Notes under the pieces: model-generated
What the model was told of the DNA's origin: nothing
Seen by the model: the letters and a program-made list of their open reading frames with translations, nothing else
Databases searched by the model: none
In this document: one piece after another, positions 49,071 through 57,497 of the stretch
Layout: every line of letters begins with the position of its first letter
How positions within the stretch are numbered: position 1 is the stretch's first letter
Source: Virgibacillus_F flavescens
GTDB taxonomy: Bacteria; Bacillota; Bacilli; Bacillales; Amphibacillaceae
Assembly (NCBI RefSeq): GCF_050574275.1
Contig: NZ_CP192260.1
Coordinates: 3,038,001-3,102,000, forward strand
DNA: 64,000 bases
Direction of reading: 5' to 3'
Position numbers and translations under genes: made by a program

Positions 49071-49331
49071 TTACCTGCTTTTTACAATTAAATTAACAGC
49101 TTCTTTAATCAATTCTTCAGAACTTCCCCCCCTTGCTTTTTCTTCACGAATGCATTGTTCAAGATTAGTGCTGACAACTAGTGCAGCAGTCCTATCCATA
49201 GCACTTCTTACAGCCGACAATTGGGTCACGACATCTCGACATTCCTTTTCTTCTTCCATCATTTTTAGTAACCCTCTCACCTGTCCTTCAATACGCTTCA
49301 TTCTATTTTTCATTTGTGCATCGTATTTCAT
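49071..49331 (-). CDS. cstR: CstR-type persulfide-sensing repressor (CsoR family)
   Basis: 86 aa, all-helical DUF156 fold: KNRMKRIEGQVRGLLKMMEE, CRDVVTQLSAVRSAMDR. Cys31 and Cys60 are present but the copper-ligand His of CsoR (four residues before the second Cys) is Asn56, the feature that separates persulfide-sensing CstR from copper-sensing CsoR. ATG at 49331 with GAGG 6 bases upstream; an earlier ATG at 49343 overlaps the site. Divergently placed operators at 49387, 48979 and 48433 match each other. Confidence 0.88.
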   Translation of the reverse strand: MKYDAQMKNRMKRIEGQVRGLLKMMEEEKECRDVVTQLSAVRSAMDRTAALVVSTNLEQCIREEKARGGSSEELIKEAVNLIVKSR

Positions 49332-49386
49332 GACTATCCTCATCTCCTTGAAATCTTTCTTATACCAGTTAGTATGCTATCACTTT

Positions 49387-49402
49387 ATACCTCCATGGGT
49401 AT
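49387..49402. promoter_or_regulatory. CstR operator, copy 3 (autoregulation)
   Basis: ATACC-TCCATG-GGTAT, 56 bases upstream of cstR. Confidence 0.78.
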
Positions 49403-49742
49403 TTTGTCAACATGTTACTTTCCACCTCGAAAATTCATCAAGAGGTTATTACTGTGGTAAGTCTATTATAATATCCATGTCTTAACAATTAACAATCTTA
49501 GCTTTTCACTTTTTATAAACATTCTCTTATCTATTACCGATAATAAAGGAAATATAATAAATAGAGAGCGAGAGATAATGTCTTTTTTAAAAGTGTATTT
49601 AACCTTCTAACAGACAAAAGGGAACTTAAAGAACCAGTTACATATAAGGGATGTTAATGCTAAATTCACTCATCAACATCTCTTAACGGAAACAAATTAA
49701 TGAGTATCTCATAGTTTTTATAGATTATATATTTTATTAGAA
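49403..49742. other. Gene-free stretch, 340 bases
   Basis: AT-rich sequence with no supported gene. It should carry the promoter of the SpoIIM-like gene. An 11-codon frame at 49578 preceded by a GAGAG sequence is too short to claim. Confidence 0.5.
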
Positions 49743-50378
49743 ATGAGTGTGGACAAAATAAAAGACAAATTTTCAGTTGAGTATCACCTGTATAATGAAT
49801 TTTACAGAAAAAGTATATTCACTACCCTGATTTTAGGAACTCTAACAGCACTGGCTTTCTTTTTCGCAGCCTTTTACTTTGAAGAATTTATCATTCAGCA
49901 AACGAATATCATGGCAGAACAGATGTTAGACGCAGATAAGGAAGAACCAACGAATGTACAAAAATTTTTTTCAATTCTGTTGAATAATTTGTTTGTTGGA
50001 GGAATGATTATCTTAAGCGGATTTATTCCCGTTTATGGACTCCCATTTATTTATGGTCTACTTTCATTTGCAGCCGTAGGAATAATTACTGGTTACGGTA
50101 TTATTATGAAGCATAATGTATTACAAACGATGGTTATAGCATTTATACCGCACGCAGTAATTGAGATAATTCCGATACTCTATAGCGTAGCAATTGGTAT
50201 GTATGTTAATAAAAATATGGTAAGAAAGGTATTTCTCAGGAAGAGAAAATCTGAAAAAGTTAGAAATATGTTAATGCAGGGTAGCACAAGCTATATAATA
50301 ATTGTCATTCCTTTATTTTTGCTTGCTGCTCTGGTTGAAGCATTTATTACTTCATTTCTAGTGGATATTTACTTATAA
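49743..50378 (+). CDS. SpoIIM-like (DUF95) membrane protein
   Basis: 211 aa with five spans. The central SGFIPVYGLPFIYGLLSFAAVGIITGYGI and IAFIPHAVIEIIPILYSVAIGMYV match the stage II sporulation protein M/DUF95 family. In some bacteria such proteins accompany circular bacteriocin transporters, but here it stands alone. No good ribosome binding site precedes the ATG, so the start is uncertain. Confidence 0.75.
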   Translation: MSVDKIKDKFSVEYHLYNEFYRKSIFTTLILGTLTALAFFFAAFYFEEFIIQQTNIMAEQMLDADKEEPTNVQKFFSILLNNLFVGGMIILSGFIPVYGLPFIYGLLSFAAVGIITGYGIIMKHNVLQTMVIAFIPHAVIEIIPILYSVAIGMYVNKNMVRKVFLRKRKSEKVRNMLMQGSTSYIIIVIPLFLLAALVEAFITSFLVDIYL

Positions 50379-50439
50379 CTTACTATCGCTATCATTTTGT
50401 CAACCATCATCAATAAACAAATTCGTTCGGAAACTCTGT

Positions 50440-51351
50440 CTAATCATTTAATAAATACATATCATTTAATGTAGCGTTCTTGATAAAACCCATATGTTCG
50501 TATAGTTTGATAGCTTCATTACCCTTAAGAACATAGAGTCGTGTGGCAGAATACGCCTTTTTTGAGTGGTTTATTGAATGGCTCAATAAAAACTTCCCAA
50601 TTCCTTTACCTTGATAATCTGGTCTCACAGCTAAACTCATAATTAACGGAAAGCCCTCAAACTCCATATGTAAACATGTACCAACAATTTCGTTTACAGT
50701 TTTGTCTACTACAATTTTTGAGCTATTATACATGACTTCATTATCTTTATTGTTTTTAATAAACTCTACTACATGATTAACATAGTTTTCGTTACTATCG
50801 ACTTCTTTATAAGCTGGATTTCCCTTGTATGCTGACAGGATTACATGGGCAATTTCATCTTTATCCTCTTCATGTACAGGTTTAGCTGCAAAATTGTCTG
50901 AGAGCATTGTACGCATTGATTGCGTCGGCCTAATCATCCAAAAGCCCTCTTCAAATACGTTACAACCATTTCTACTATAAAAAGGTACATGAGCTTCTAG
51001 AACCTCGGAAACTACTATTTTTTCATTACTGTTTGATATTTCTTTTAAGAGATTCAGTAATTTCTTGGCTATATATTCATAATCACTATAAGGCGGCACA
51101 ACAAATAAATCGCTCATGAAGTTAGGTTTCAAAAATACTCCGCCGATGACAACGTTGTCTTTTATAATAGAATATCCTGAATCCAAAAACTGCGCTTTTT
51201 CTAATAAAGTAGCCGGTGAGCTTCTAAAGAAATAGTTCCCATACTTTTGACCAAAATAGATAACATGATTTTTTGAAAATACTTCTGGTTTTTGATAAAC
51301 CAACTTTATATGTTCATCTATACGATACGAATTTGCCGTTGCAGAACTCAT
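50440..51351 (-). CDS. GNAT family acetyltransferase with N-terminal extension
   Basis: 303 aa. The C-terminal 130 residues contain SLAVRPDYQGKGIGKFLLSHSI and LYVLKGNEAIKLYEHMGF, the acetyl-CoA site; the N-terminal 160 residues resemble a degenerate second GNAT half. ATG at 51351 has GGAGGG upstream. Substrate unknown. Confidence 0.83.
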   Translation of the reverse strand: MSSATANSYRIDEHIKLVYQKPEVFSKNHVIYFGQKYGNYFFRSSPATLLEKAQFLDSGYSIIKDNVVIGGVFLKPNFMSDLFVVPPYSDYEYIAKKLLNLLKEISNSNEKIVVSEVLEAHVPFYSRNGCNVFEEGFWMIRPTQSMRTMLSDNFAAKPVHEEDKDEIAHVILSAYKGNPAYKEVDSNENYVNHVVEFIKNNKDNEVMYNSSKIVVDKTVNEIVGTCLHMEFEGFPLIMSLAVRPDYQGKGIGKFLLSHSINHSKKAYSATRLYVLKGNEAIKLYEHMGFIKNATLNDMYLLND

Positions 51352-51462
51352 AATGCCCTCCATTATTACATTTTATTTATCCAATAATTTCACGCACGTT
51401 TACTCCACTAAATCCCTATGTGCTTAGTAGTCATTTCCAATAATGGGCAAGCTGCTATATTG

Positions 51463-51930
51463 TTACTTCTTAAAATTTTCCATTGGTAGTATAACCGGAG
51501 AAAAACCACCCAGCTCAACAACTTCCTGCTTACCATCAACAGTAACTAGATAGATATCATCTTTTTCAGTCGCTCTAATTTCCTGGACCTGCATCCCTTT
51601 TTCAGCGTAAAATGCTTCTATATCTTGTCTTGCCTGAATGCCCACAGGAGAATGTGTAGTTAGTTCATTTGTATCTGTTAAACCTTCTCCCTCATCAGCA
51701 GACTTTACAATCATTTCTTCTCGCTGATTAAAGATCCCCTGCAATAACTTGATTACCTCAGAAAATCCGAAAAATACAATTCCCCATATTACAGTTTTAG
51801 CGAGAAAGGTTAGGCCAATTAAGACATTTGCACTCATCCCATAAGATAATCCTCCAATAACACCCACAACAATTGCTAACCCTCCAAGAATCTGCAGAAC
51901 TGAAGCAATACTGTTTTCTCTACTAGTCAT
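51463..51930 (-). CDS. Two-span membrane protein with cytoplasmic tail
   Basis: 155 aa: spans at about 11-30 and 34-55, then a charged tail with TTHSPVGIQARQDIEAFYAEKGMQVQEIRATEKDDIYLVTVDGKQEVVELGGF. ATG at 51930 has GGGGAG 7 bases upstream; the ATG at 51936 is too close to it. No family recognised. Confidence 0.68.
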   Translation of the reverse strand: MTSRENSIASVLQILGGLAIVVGVIGGLSYGMSANVLIGLTFLAKTVIWGIVFFGFSEVIKLLQGIFNQREEMIVKSADEGEGLTDTNELTTHSPVGIQARQDIEAFYAEKGMQVQEIRATEKDDIYLVTVDGKQEVVELGGFSPVILPMENFKK

Positions 51931-52046
51931 CCGCATTCTCCCCTGCCATCAATTTTTCTTACTATTAAGTATATTACAACACCCAGATTTTACCAACATT
52001 TATAGTAGAGAAATTACGGTACCAGGTACGAGACGAACTACTACTA

Positions 52047-52075
52047 TTGACCTTTACGAGTTAAAACAATACTAT
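52047..52075 (+). promoter_or_regulatory. Sigma-A-type promoter
   Basis: TTGACC (52047-52052), 17-base spacer, TACTAT (52070-52075), 70 bases before a small membrane-protein frame at 52145. Confidence 0.5.
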
Positions 52076-52144
52076 ATTCTTAATCAAATTCCTGGGAATT
52101 GAAAAATAGATTTATATTAACATTTAAAGGATGATAGATTATTT

Positions 52145-52312
52145 ATGATAAAAATCAGCAGATATGTGTTTCTATTTCTTTGGGTTGTATTATTTTTATA
52201 CTTTTATGATAGGTATATGCCAAAAGGTATACTGTATTTTGTTATAGGGATACCAGCCCTATTCTTTAGTGCAGTTTTCATATTAAATGTTTTTAATAAA
52301 TCCAGAGTTTGA
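52145..52312 (+). CDS. 55-aa two-span membrane protein
   Basis: ATG-started frame with two hydrophobic segments (VFLFLWVVLFLYFY and ILYFVIGIPALFFSAVFIL) separated by DRYMPKG, and a short basic tail. AAAGGATG is about 12 bases upstream and a promoter with 17-base spacing lies at 52047. Convergent with the DUF3784 gene. Likely real but small. Confidence 0.55.
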   Translation: MIKISRYVFLFLWVVLFLYFYDRYMPKGILYFVIGIPALFFSAVFILNVFNKSRV

Positions 52313-52357
52313 TAACGCTGTTACAGCAACGAGGAGTTTAAATAATATAGAGTTTAC

Positions 52358-52642
52358 CTAATCAAATAACTTTCTATTAATAAATAGATACGTAATGGTT
52401 AACAAAATCAACATAGCAATTACTAGGACAGTTGCTTCATTAGCGTAGTCAATAAAACTATGAATAACTACTAACAATCCTAAAGGGAGAAAGAATATTC
52501 CTCCAGTTACTTTGCCTAATAATGACTTATTCTTAACGTTTTTTTCATTAAACCCTGCCAATAACCATGTTTGTTTTTTAACTCCTACTAAATAAGAGCA
52601 CAGTAAAAGAGCTATACCAATAACCAAAAAACCGTAATCCAT
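52358..52642 (-). CDS. DUF3784-like membrane protein
   Basis: 94 aa, three spans. The motif LAGFNEKNVKNKSLLGKVTGGIFFLPLGLL between spans 1 and 2 is the DUF3784 signature (usually LIAGYNTMSKEEK). Function unknown. Confidence 0.7.
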   Translation of the reverse strand: MDYGFLVIGIALLLCSYLVGVKKQTWLLAGFNEKNVKNKSLLGKVTGGIFFLPLGLLVVIHSFIDYANEATVLVIAMLILLTITYLFINRKLFD

Positions 52643-52786
52643 CTAAATTCCTCCCAAAGCCGAATTTATTTCCTTTTATTTTAGTTACGATTCTAAATGA
52701 ATAATGGTTCCCTGCTATAAAATAAAATAGTGGTACAGGTATTTTGAATAACTGTGATAATATAAAATAAAAAGGTGGTTACAAAG

Positions 52787-52993
52787 ATGAATTGCAACCA
52801 ATGCCAAACTGAAATGATAAAAGATTGTAACGTAAATGTTGAATACGACGTGTCTGGAATTACGATTACTCAAAAGCGTAAAGGACTGTTTAAAAATGTT
52901 TCTGCAACGACTAAAGCAGCTGTTTGTCCAAATTGTGGTAATGTAGCTTTCTATATTGATGAATATAAAAAGTTTAGTGAGCAGAATAAATAA
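52787..52993 (+). CDS. Small zinc-ribbon protein
   Basis: 68 aa with two CxxC pairs, CNQC near the N-terminus and CPNC near residue 46, forming a zinc ribbon with a beta segment between. ATG at 52787 has AAAGGTGG 8 bases upstream. Such proteins act in nucleic-acid or protein binding; role unknown. Ends at a strong terminator. Confidence 0.72.
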   Translation: MNCNQCQTEMIKDCNVNVEYDVSGITITQKRKGLFKNVSATTKAAVCPNCGNVAFYIDEYKKFSEQNK

Positions 52994-53022
52994 TTGTTAG
53001 AACAAGACAATATAAAAAAACA

Positions 53023-53055
53023 AACGCTTGGACATTAGAATGTTCAAGCGTTTTT
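53023..53055. terminator. Bidirectional terminator
   Basis: AACGCTTGGACATT pairs with AATGTTCAAGCGTT around AGA, with an A run before and TTTTT after; it separates convergent genes. Confidence 0.85.
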
Positions 53056-53097
53056 GGTTACTGTCTTATATTGTGAAGATTTATTAAAAACACAGTT

Positions 53098-53964
53098 CTA
53101 AAGCAACCTAACAACTTCCTGAATTACAATATCCGGATGGCTGTCATTCACATTATGGTAAGACCCTTCAGCCAACGTATACGTGCTATTAGCTGACAAT
53201 TTCAGTTGATCTTTGATTAGTTTTTGCCATACCTCTTCTACTTTTTCTGCTGTTTCCCTAGGCATTCCTTGTTTGATCATCATCTCAATAGAATGATCCG
53301 GATCACGACCGATGATACGTAATGGAATTTCAGCTAATCCCTTATTTTGCTTTAAAAAATTTGCATCATTAGGCATTTCTTCCAGTTCATCTGCCAACGC
53401 TCGATACATTACCGGATTAGATTTAAACTCACGTAATCTCCTTTTATCATGATCAGATTGGTCCATTTCTTCAAGTGTGGCGTTAATGTTTAGTTTCTCG
53501 ATTATGCTTTCTCGATCGAGTGCGGAAAGCGATCGGTACATATCAATCGCTTGCTTTGATTGGGCACCAGTAACTTCATTCAGTAATTCAAAGTCGAACG
53601 AACTGGATTCAACTAATACCAAGGATTTTACGGATGTTGGATGGATAAATGAAAAATATTGTGCGATAAATCCGCCATAGGAGTGACCTACTAGAACGAT
53701 CGGAAGCGTAATCTGGAGTTCCTCTAATACCAATTTCAGATCATTAGCCGTTTCCTTAGCACACCTTTTTTCTGAGCCAAGCGTACTTTTCCCAAGTCCC
53801 GCACGATGAAATGATATGACGTTAGCGTGCTTAGAAAGCTCCTCGATTATATCCTTCCATTCCTCGCTCGAAGAAGCTAAACCTGGAAGAAGAACAATTG
53901 GCTGCCCCTCCCCTTTTGCGTAGACCTCAAGTGTATGTGTATCGATATCCACTAAACGATACAT
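53098..53964 (-). CDS. Alpha/beta hydrolase
   Basis: 288 aa. Oxyanion/N-terminal part IVLLPGLASSSEEW, nucleophile elbow VGHSYGGF (Ser of GHSYG), and a late GSYHNVNDSHPD with the catalytic His. Serine hydrolase of the haloperoxidase/lipase type; substrate unknown. AGGAGGGG before ATG. Divergent from TetR at 54117, its probable regulator. Confidence 0.87.
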   Translation of the reverse strand: MYRLVDIDTHTLEVYAKGEGQPIVLLPGLASSSEEWKDIIEELSKHANVISFHRAGLGKSTLGSEKRCAKETANDLKLVLEELQITLPIVLVGHSYGGFIAQYFSFIHPTSVKSLVLVESSSFDFELLNEVTGAQSKQAIDMYRSLSALDRESIIEKLNINATLEEMDQSDHDKRRLREFKSNPVMYRALADELEEMPNDANFLKQNKGLAEIPLRIIGRDPDHSIEMMIKQGMPRETAEKVEEVWQKLIKDQLKLSANSTYTLAEGSYHNVNDSHPDIVIQEVVRLL

Positions 53965-54013
53965 ATGGTCCCCTCCTATTTGATATTGGATTTTAAAATA
54001 AGGTATAATAATT

Positions 54014-54088
54014 TGTAACGAATTGCGATAATTGTTACATAATATTTATAACATAACTTTATAGAACAATCAAACCGAAATGTTACAT
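54014..54088. promoter_or_regulatory. Divergent promoter region with TGTAAC/GTTACA repeats
   Basis: TGTAAC (54014-54019) and GTTACA (54034-54039) are inverted, and TGTTACATA recurs at 54081. The sites lie between the hydrolase and TetR genes and probably form the TetR operator. Confidence 0.5.
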
Positions 54089-54116
54089 AAAACTAGTGGG
54101 ACAGGAGTGAATTTAA

Positions 54117-54713
54117 ATGGATGGACACACGCGACGGGCTTCTTTGAAGAAAAAAGCGATTGAAGATGCTGCGTTTCAACTCCTGAATGAAGGTGGCGTA
54201 AAAGAATTAAAAATACGCGACATTGCAAAACATGCTGGTACTTCACCAGCATCCATCTATAATTATTACGGCAGTAAAGAGAACTTGATTGTAGAGACTA
54301 TGAAAGCCTTCTATGAAACGGAGTATCAGAAATTAAAGCATCTTGTGGAAAAAGACGATGAATTTATAGATCCGCTGCATACCTATTTCCTTCAAAAACC
54401 GAAAAATACGAATTTACTGCGACAAGATATTATGGAAGAAATGTTAAAGGAAAACAGTGAATTGAACAATCTGGTAAAAGAATACCAGAAACGAACAGCG
54501 CCCCTATTTCTTGAGTGGATTGAGAAAGGACGCGAACAGGGATATATAAAAGAAGGAATTACAAATGAGATGGTACTTACTTATTACCAGTTAATGGCTA
54601 ATTCAATCGAACAACTTTATCGAAACTCCCCACCAGAGCAAGACCGGGAAAAGAATCATAAAGGAATAATTGAAATGTTTTTCTATGGTTTTATTGATGG
54701 TAAAAACAGATAA
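54117..54713 (+). CDS. TetR family regulator
   Basis: 198 aa. N-terminal HTH: KAIEDAAFQLLNEGGVKELKIRDIAKHAGTSPASIYNYYGSKENLIVETM; the ligand domain has FLQKPKNTNLLRQDIMEEML and a C-terminal helix ending GIIEMFFYGFI. AGGAGTG before ATG. Likely repressor of the divergent hydrolase gene. Confidence 0.88.
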   Translation: MDGHTRRASLKKKAIEDAAFQLLNEGGVKELKIRDIAKHAGTSPASIYNYYGSKENLIVETMKAFYETEYQKLKHLVEKDDEFIDPLHTYFLQKPKNTNLLRQDIMEEMLKENSELNNLVKEYQKRTAPLFLEWIEKGREQGYIKEGITNEMVLTYYQLMANSIEQLYRNSPPEQDREKNHKGIIEMFFYGFIDGKNR

Positions 54714-54837
54714 TGGAAATTGATTGGTTTGAAAGCTCCGAGAAATTTTGTGAAAATATGAAACATGTATGAATATTATAATTTTTTCGAAACTTATTAA
54801 CGTAGTTCACCGTATTACTTATAAAGGGGCATTTTAT

Positions 54838-55362
54838 ATGAAAAAACAAACGTATAAATTATTTGTAATCGCTTTATTCGCATCACTTCTTTTATTGACA
54901 ACTGGTTGCACAGGAAATGCAGAGCCGGAAACTCAGGACGAAAATATTGAGACAATTGAATCCGTATTACAGAAAGCTCTTTCAGGACCGGATGATGAAT
55001 TGAAGAAAATATTTAATAATGAAGACGTCTCAGAATTAGTACAATATGATAAAGACCATTTTGAAGAATATTTTGCAACTGAATCATCCTATGTAGAATT
55101 TGTAAGTCAAAATAATGGTTCTGGAATACTGACTCAAGCAATGAAATATGATTATAACTTTAAAGTTAAAAATATCGATTATGAGAAAACAGAATCTGAA
55201 GAGATAATTTATGATTTCACTGTAGAATTGCAGTACCAAAAAGAAGGAAGCGAAAAATCAGAAGTTGAAACAGTAACAGGGCAAGCAAATTTAAATGAAG
55301 GACATAAAATAGAAGATATGGAAATACGTATAGGTGAATTGTTGGCTTCCTTCGTTAATTAA
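54838..55362 (+). CDS. Lipoprotein, 174 aa
   Basis: Signal MKKQTYKLFVIALFASLLLL with lipobox TTGC (Cys at residue 24), acidic linker, then an alpha/beta domain (NTF2-like pattern: FEEYFATESSYVEFV and YNFKVKNIDYEKTESEEIIYDFTVELQYQ). ATG at 54838 follows AAAGGGG; an earlier ATG has no site. Function unknown. Confidence 0.8.
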   Translation: MKKQTYKLFVIALFASLLLLTTGCTGNAEPETQDENIETIESVLQKALSGPDDELKKIFNNEDVSELVQYDKDHFEEYFATESSYVEFVSQNNGSGILTQAMKYDYNFKVKNIDYEKTESEEIIYDFTVELQYQKEGSEKSEVETVTGQANLNEGHKIEDMEIRIGELLASFVN

Positions 55363-55451
55363 AGGGTGCGATTGTTTAATAAGAAATCGACATATTGCAC
55401 TAACTAGGTAGGAGTGTTTATTAAACAATTGGAATTTTTATACCGGGTGGA

Positions 55452-55529
55452 ATGAGAATGATTGGAATAATGTTTTTATTCGCAGGCTATAATACTTTGT
55501 CACAAGTTTTTAAAGGAGGGATTTTTTGA
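55452..55529 (+). CDS. 25-aa hydrophobic frame coupled to the next gene
   Basis: ATG after GGGTGG, reading MRMIGIMFLFAGYNTLSQVF and KGGIF. Its stop overlaps the TTG start of the next gene (TTGA) and it contains that gene's ribosome binding site. Could be a leader peptide or the last part of a decayed membrane gene. Confidence 0.28.
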   Translation: MRMIGIMFLFAGYNTLSQVFKGGIF

Positions 55530-55750
55530 AAAAAATATGGATTCCGTTAGTATCATCAGTTGTGACAATGGCCTTATTATACTGGATTGGAAATATATTT
55601 AATTTAACTCTTCTTAGGTTTTCATTAGTACTAAACGAACCGTTAGAAGATGGGTTGTTTTTTGAAGCAGATATTGCAATACTTCCTTTTGCTATTGGCT
55701 TACTAGTTGGATTTATTGTGGAACGTATGGTTAAAGTTAGAAGCAAATAA
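55526..55750 (+). CDS. Small two-span membrane protein
   Basis: 74 aa: spans at about 4-24 and 49-66 with a short acidic loop and a basic tail (VERMVKVRSK). TTG at 55526 with AAAGGAGGG 6 bases upstream. Unknown function; part of a stretch of small and broken genes. Confidence 0.65.
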   Translation: MKKIWIPLVSSVVTMALLYWIGNIFNLTLLRFSLVLNEPLEDGLFFEADIAILPFAIGLLVGFIVERMVKVRSK

Positions 55751-55910
55751 TCGAACAAGAAACAATGAAAAGAAAGAGTCAAAATGAAGAAATAATTAAA
55801 TTCGCATTTTGCTGAAGGTACTACTCCAAGAACGGGTGTTTTGCTTCAATAAGGATGTCCATTTTCCATCCAAATTAGAGGCGCAGAATTGTTTGATTAG
55901 GAGGATTTCT

Positions 55911-56258
55911 TTGAAAAGAATTGACAGAAAACATATGACTTGGAGTCTGTTATTCTGTATTCTAATACCGCTTTTTATTCCAAGAGATTTTGTGAATGAA
56001 AGCATGGGAAGATACACGTATGGATTTCCATTAAATTATATAACGATTTATCAACATGAGCCGAACAGTGGATGGTTTTTTGATAACTTTTTTAGTGGAA
56101 ACGCTGGGTTAGCGATAAACCTCGGCACTTTTGTAATCAATGTATTGATCATTTATTTGATAGTTAGATTCGTAGTAAATAAACTTATGAGGAAAAAAGA
56201 TACGGTTTTAAATGTTATTAAACCTGACGAACCAATTGATTCAGAAAAAAGTAATTAA
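55911..56258 (+). CDS. Two-span membrane protein, 115 aa
   Basis: Spans at about 9-22 and 66-88 separated by an outside loop (VNESMGRYTYGFPLNYITIYQHEPNSGWFFDNFFSG). This loop pattern is common in Bacillus small membrane proteins of unknown function. TTG at 55911 with AGGAGG 6-7 bases upstream; upstream reading to 55809 has no site. Confidence 0.68.
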   Translation: MKRIDRKHMTWSLLFCILIPLFIPRDFVNESMGRYTYGFPLNYITIYQHEPNSGWFFDNFFSGNAGLAINLGTFVINVLIIYLIVRFVVNKLMRKKDTVLNVIKPDEPIDSEKSN

Positions 56259-56259
56259 A

Positions 56260-56526
56260 ATGAAGAAAATAGCAATTAGTGAGTATTACTTTATTAGCTT
56301 TAGCAATCATTACTTTTATTACGATGCCTAACTTTATGGGCCCATATAGTTGGGTATGCGCAGGAGTTTTGGCACTTATTTCAACTGTTTTTTTCTGTAT
56401 CTATTTAAGAATGCGTTTTTCAATAAGATGTGGAAGCTACTATTTATCTTTATTGGGTTAGTTATTTTACTTGCGGTTATTTACGTTGTTATTATTTATG
56501 TCGGTTTCTTTCTTTTACATCCTTAA
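56260..56526 (+). pseudogene. Frameshifted small membrane-protein gene
   Basis: ATG AAG AAA ATA GCA ATT starts in one frame, the reading shifts to VSITLLALAIITFITMPNFM in the next, and a third frame from 56428 gives MWKLLFIFIGLVILLAVIYV to a TAA at 56526. Joined, they give one plausible 88-aa three-span protein, so two frameshifts are inferred. Confidence 0.5.
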
Positions 56527-56587
56527 TGTCTATAGATATAGCAACTTATATCAGTTTAAGAAAAAATTTGCTCAAGGAGAGGGTTAG

Positions 56588-56723
56588 GTGAAATCAAGAA
56601 GTTACCTCGTATGACGAAGAGGTAATAGACATAGAAAAATTCAAGAAAATAATTAACGAGGAATTATTTCCCCAAGTAAAAGAATTTCGGGATCATGCAG
56701 AAAAACTAAGTAAAGATGGCTAA
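56588..56723 (+). pseudogene. Frameshifted small soluble gene
   Basis: A GTG after AAGGAGAGGG opens a frame that ends after eight codons, while a shifted frame reads NQEVTSYDEEVIDIEKFKKI and INEELFPQVKEFRDHAEKLS to TAA at 56723. A small indel near 56595 would restore a 45-aa helical protein. Confidence 0.45.
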
Positions 56724-56781
56724 ACAACCGTTTTATTAATGTATTACTTAGCTATTACCTGCATTCTTTTTTGTAGAAGAC

Positions 56782-57282
56782 CTAAAATAACCCCAAACAC
56801 AAAACTATAATTCGATATGGTGTTGTTTGGGCTGGAATACTTTTTGTAGATGGTCCATAAATAACAATGAGATCTCGGTTCGAAGGGTCGCTTGTAAAGG
56901 GCTGCCCATTTTGTAAAACAAGTTGTGTATATGGAGATAGATTTAATCGTAAGCTTCCATCACTGCTCTCTAACTGACTGTTAAAATAATCCACTTTCAC
57001 ATTTTGATTTGGGCTATCTTTTACCATAACGAGCGCTTGATATTGTGGAGGATAAATTAGTATAGTAGGTGCATCCCCGTCATAATAACCAGTTACCCTA
57101 TCCCCTATTGAAACAATTGCATAGTCTACAAAGTAAGTCGTCGGTAAAATTACGAAATTAACTATTGTTCCAATTCCGTTTTCAACAGTTATCATTTTTT
57201 TACAGCCATCTGCTTCACCATTTTGCCCTAAAAGATCGGTAATCATGGTGACGGTCCCCTGAAAAGAATAAAAATTTGTCAT
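56782..57282 (-). CDS. Conserved hypothetical protein with repeated OB-like strands
   Basis: 166 aa. FYSFQGTVTMITDLL, GTIVNFVILPTTYFVDYAIVSIGDRVTGYYDGDAPTILIYPPQYQALVM is a pattern I know from uncharacterised Bacillus/Clostridium proteins (sometimes labelled copper amine oxidase-like); no active site is visible. Soluble, beta-rich. Follows an AGGAGG. Function unknown. Confidence 0.65.
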   Translation of the reverse strand: MTNFYSFQGTVTMITDLLGQNGEADGCKKMITVENGIGTIVNFVILPTTYFVDYAIVSIGDRVTGYYDGDAPTILIYPPQYQALVMVKDSPNQNVKVDYFNSQLESSDGSLRLNLSPYTQLVLQNGQPFTSDPSNRDLIVIYGPSTKSIPAQTTPYRIIVLCLGLF

Positions 57283-57446
57283 CCTTTTACCTCCTATAAA
57301 TAGAAGTTCTCTTTCACAACACCCTGCTTCATGTCCAGCATTGTTACCATTTGAACGTTCCTAAGCCCTTTTTGTACCATATGTAGGTCAATACCTACTC
57401 GACTGTGTAACTGCCCATTAGCGATGATAAATTTTCTATAGGATTT

Positions 57447-57481
57447 AAAAAGAGACGGTACCTTTTCGAAGATACTGTCTC
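57447..57481 (-). terminator. Terminator of the third sigma/anti-sigma operon
   Basis: Minus strand GAGACAGTA (57481-57473) pairs with TACCGTCTC (57460-57452), then TTTTTAAA, 17 bases after the anti-sigma stop. Confidence 0.75.
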
Positions 57482-57497
57482 AAGTTAAAACTATAAT

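Noticed and set aside
49071..49331. Copper-sensing CsoR
   Set aside because: The His ligand of CsoR is Asn here and the neighbours are sulfur-transfer genes, so CstR is the better call.
49743..50378. SpoIIM-like gene as part of a circular bacteriocin cluster
   Set aside because: DUF95 proteins occur in such clusters, but no precursor peptide or ABC ATPase is adjacent here.
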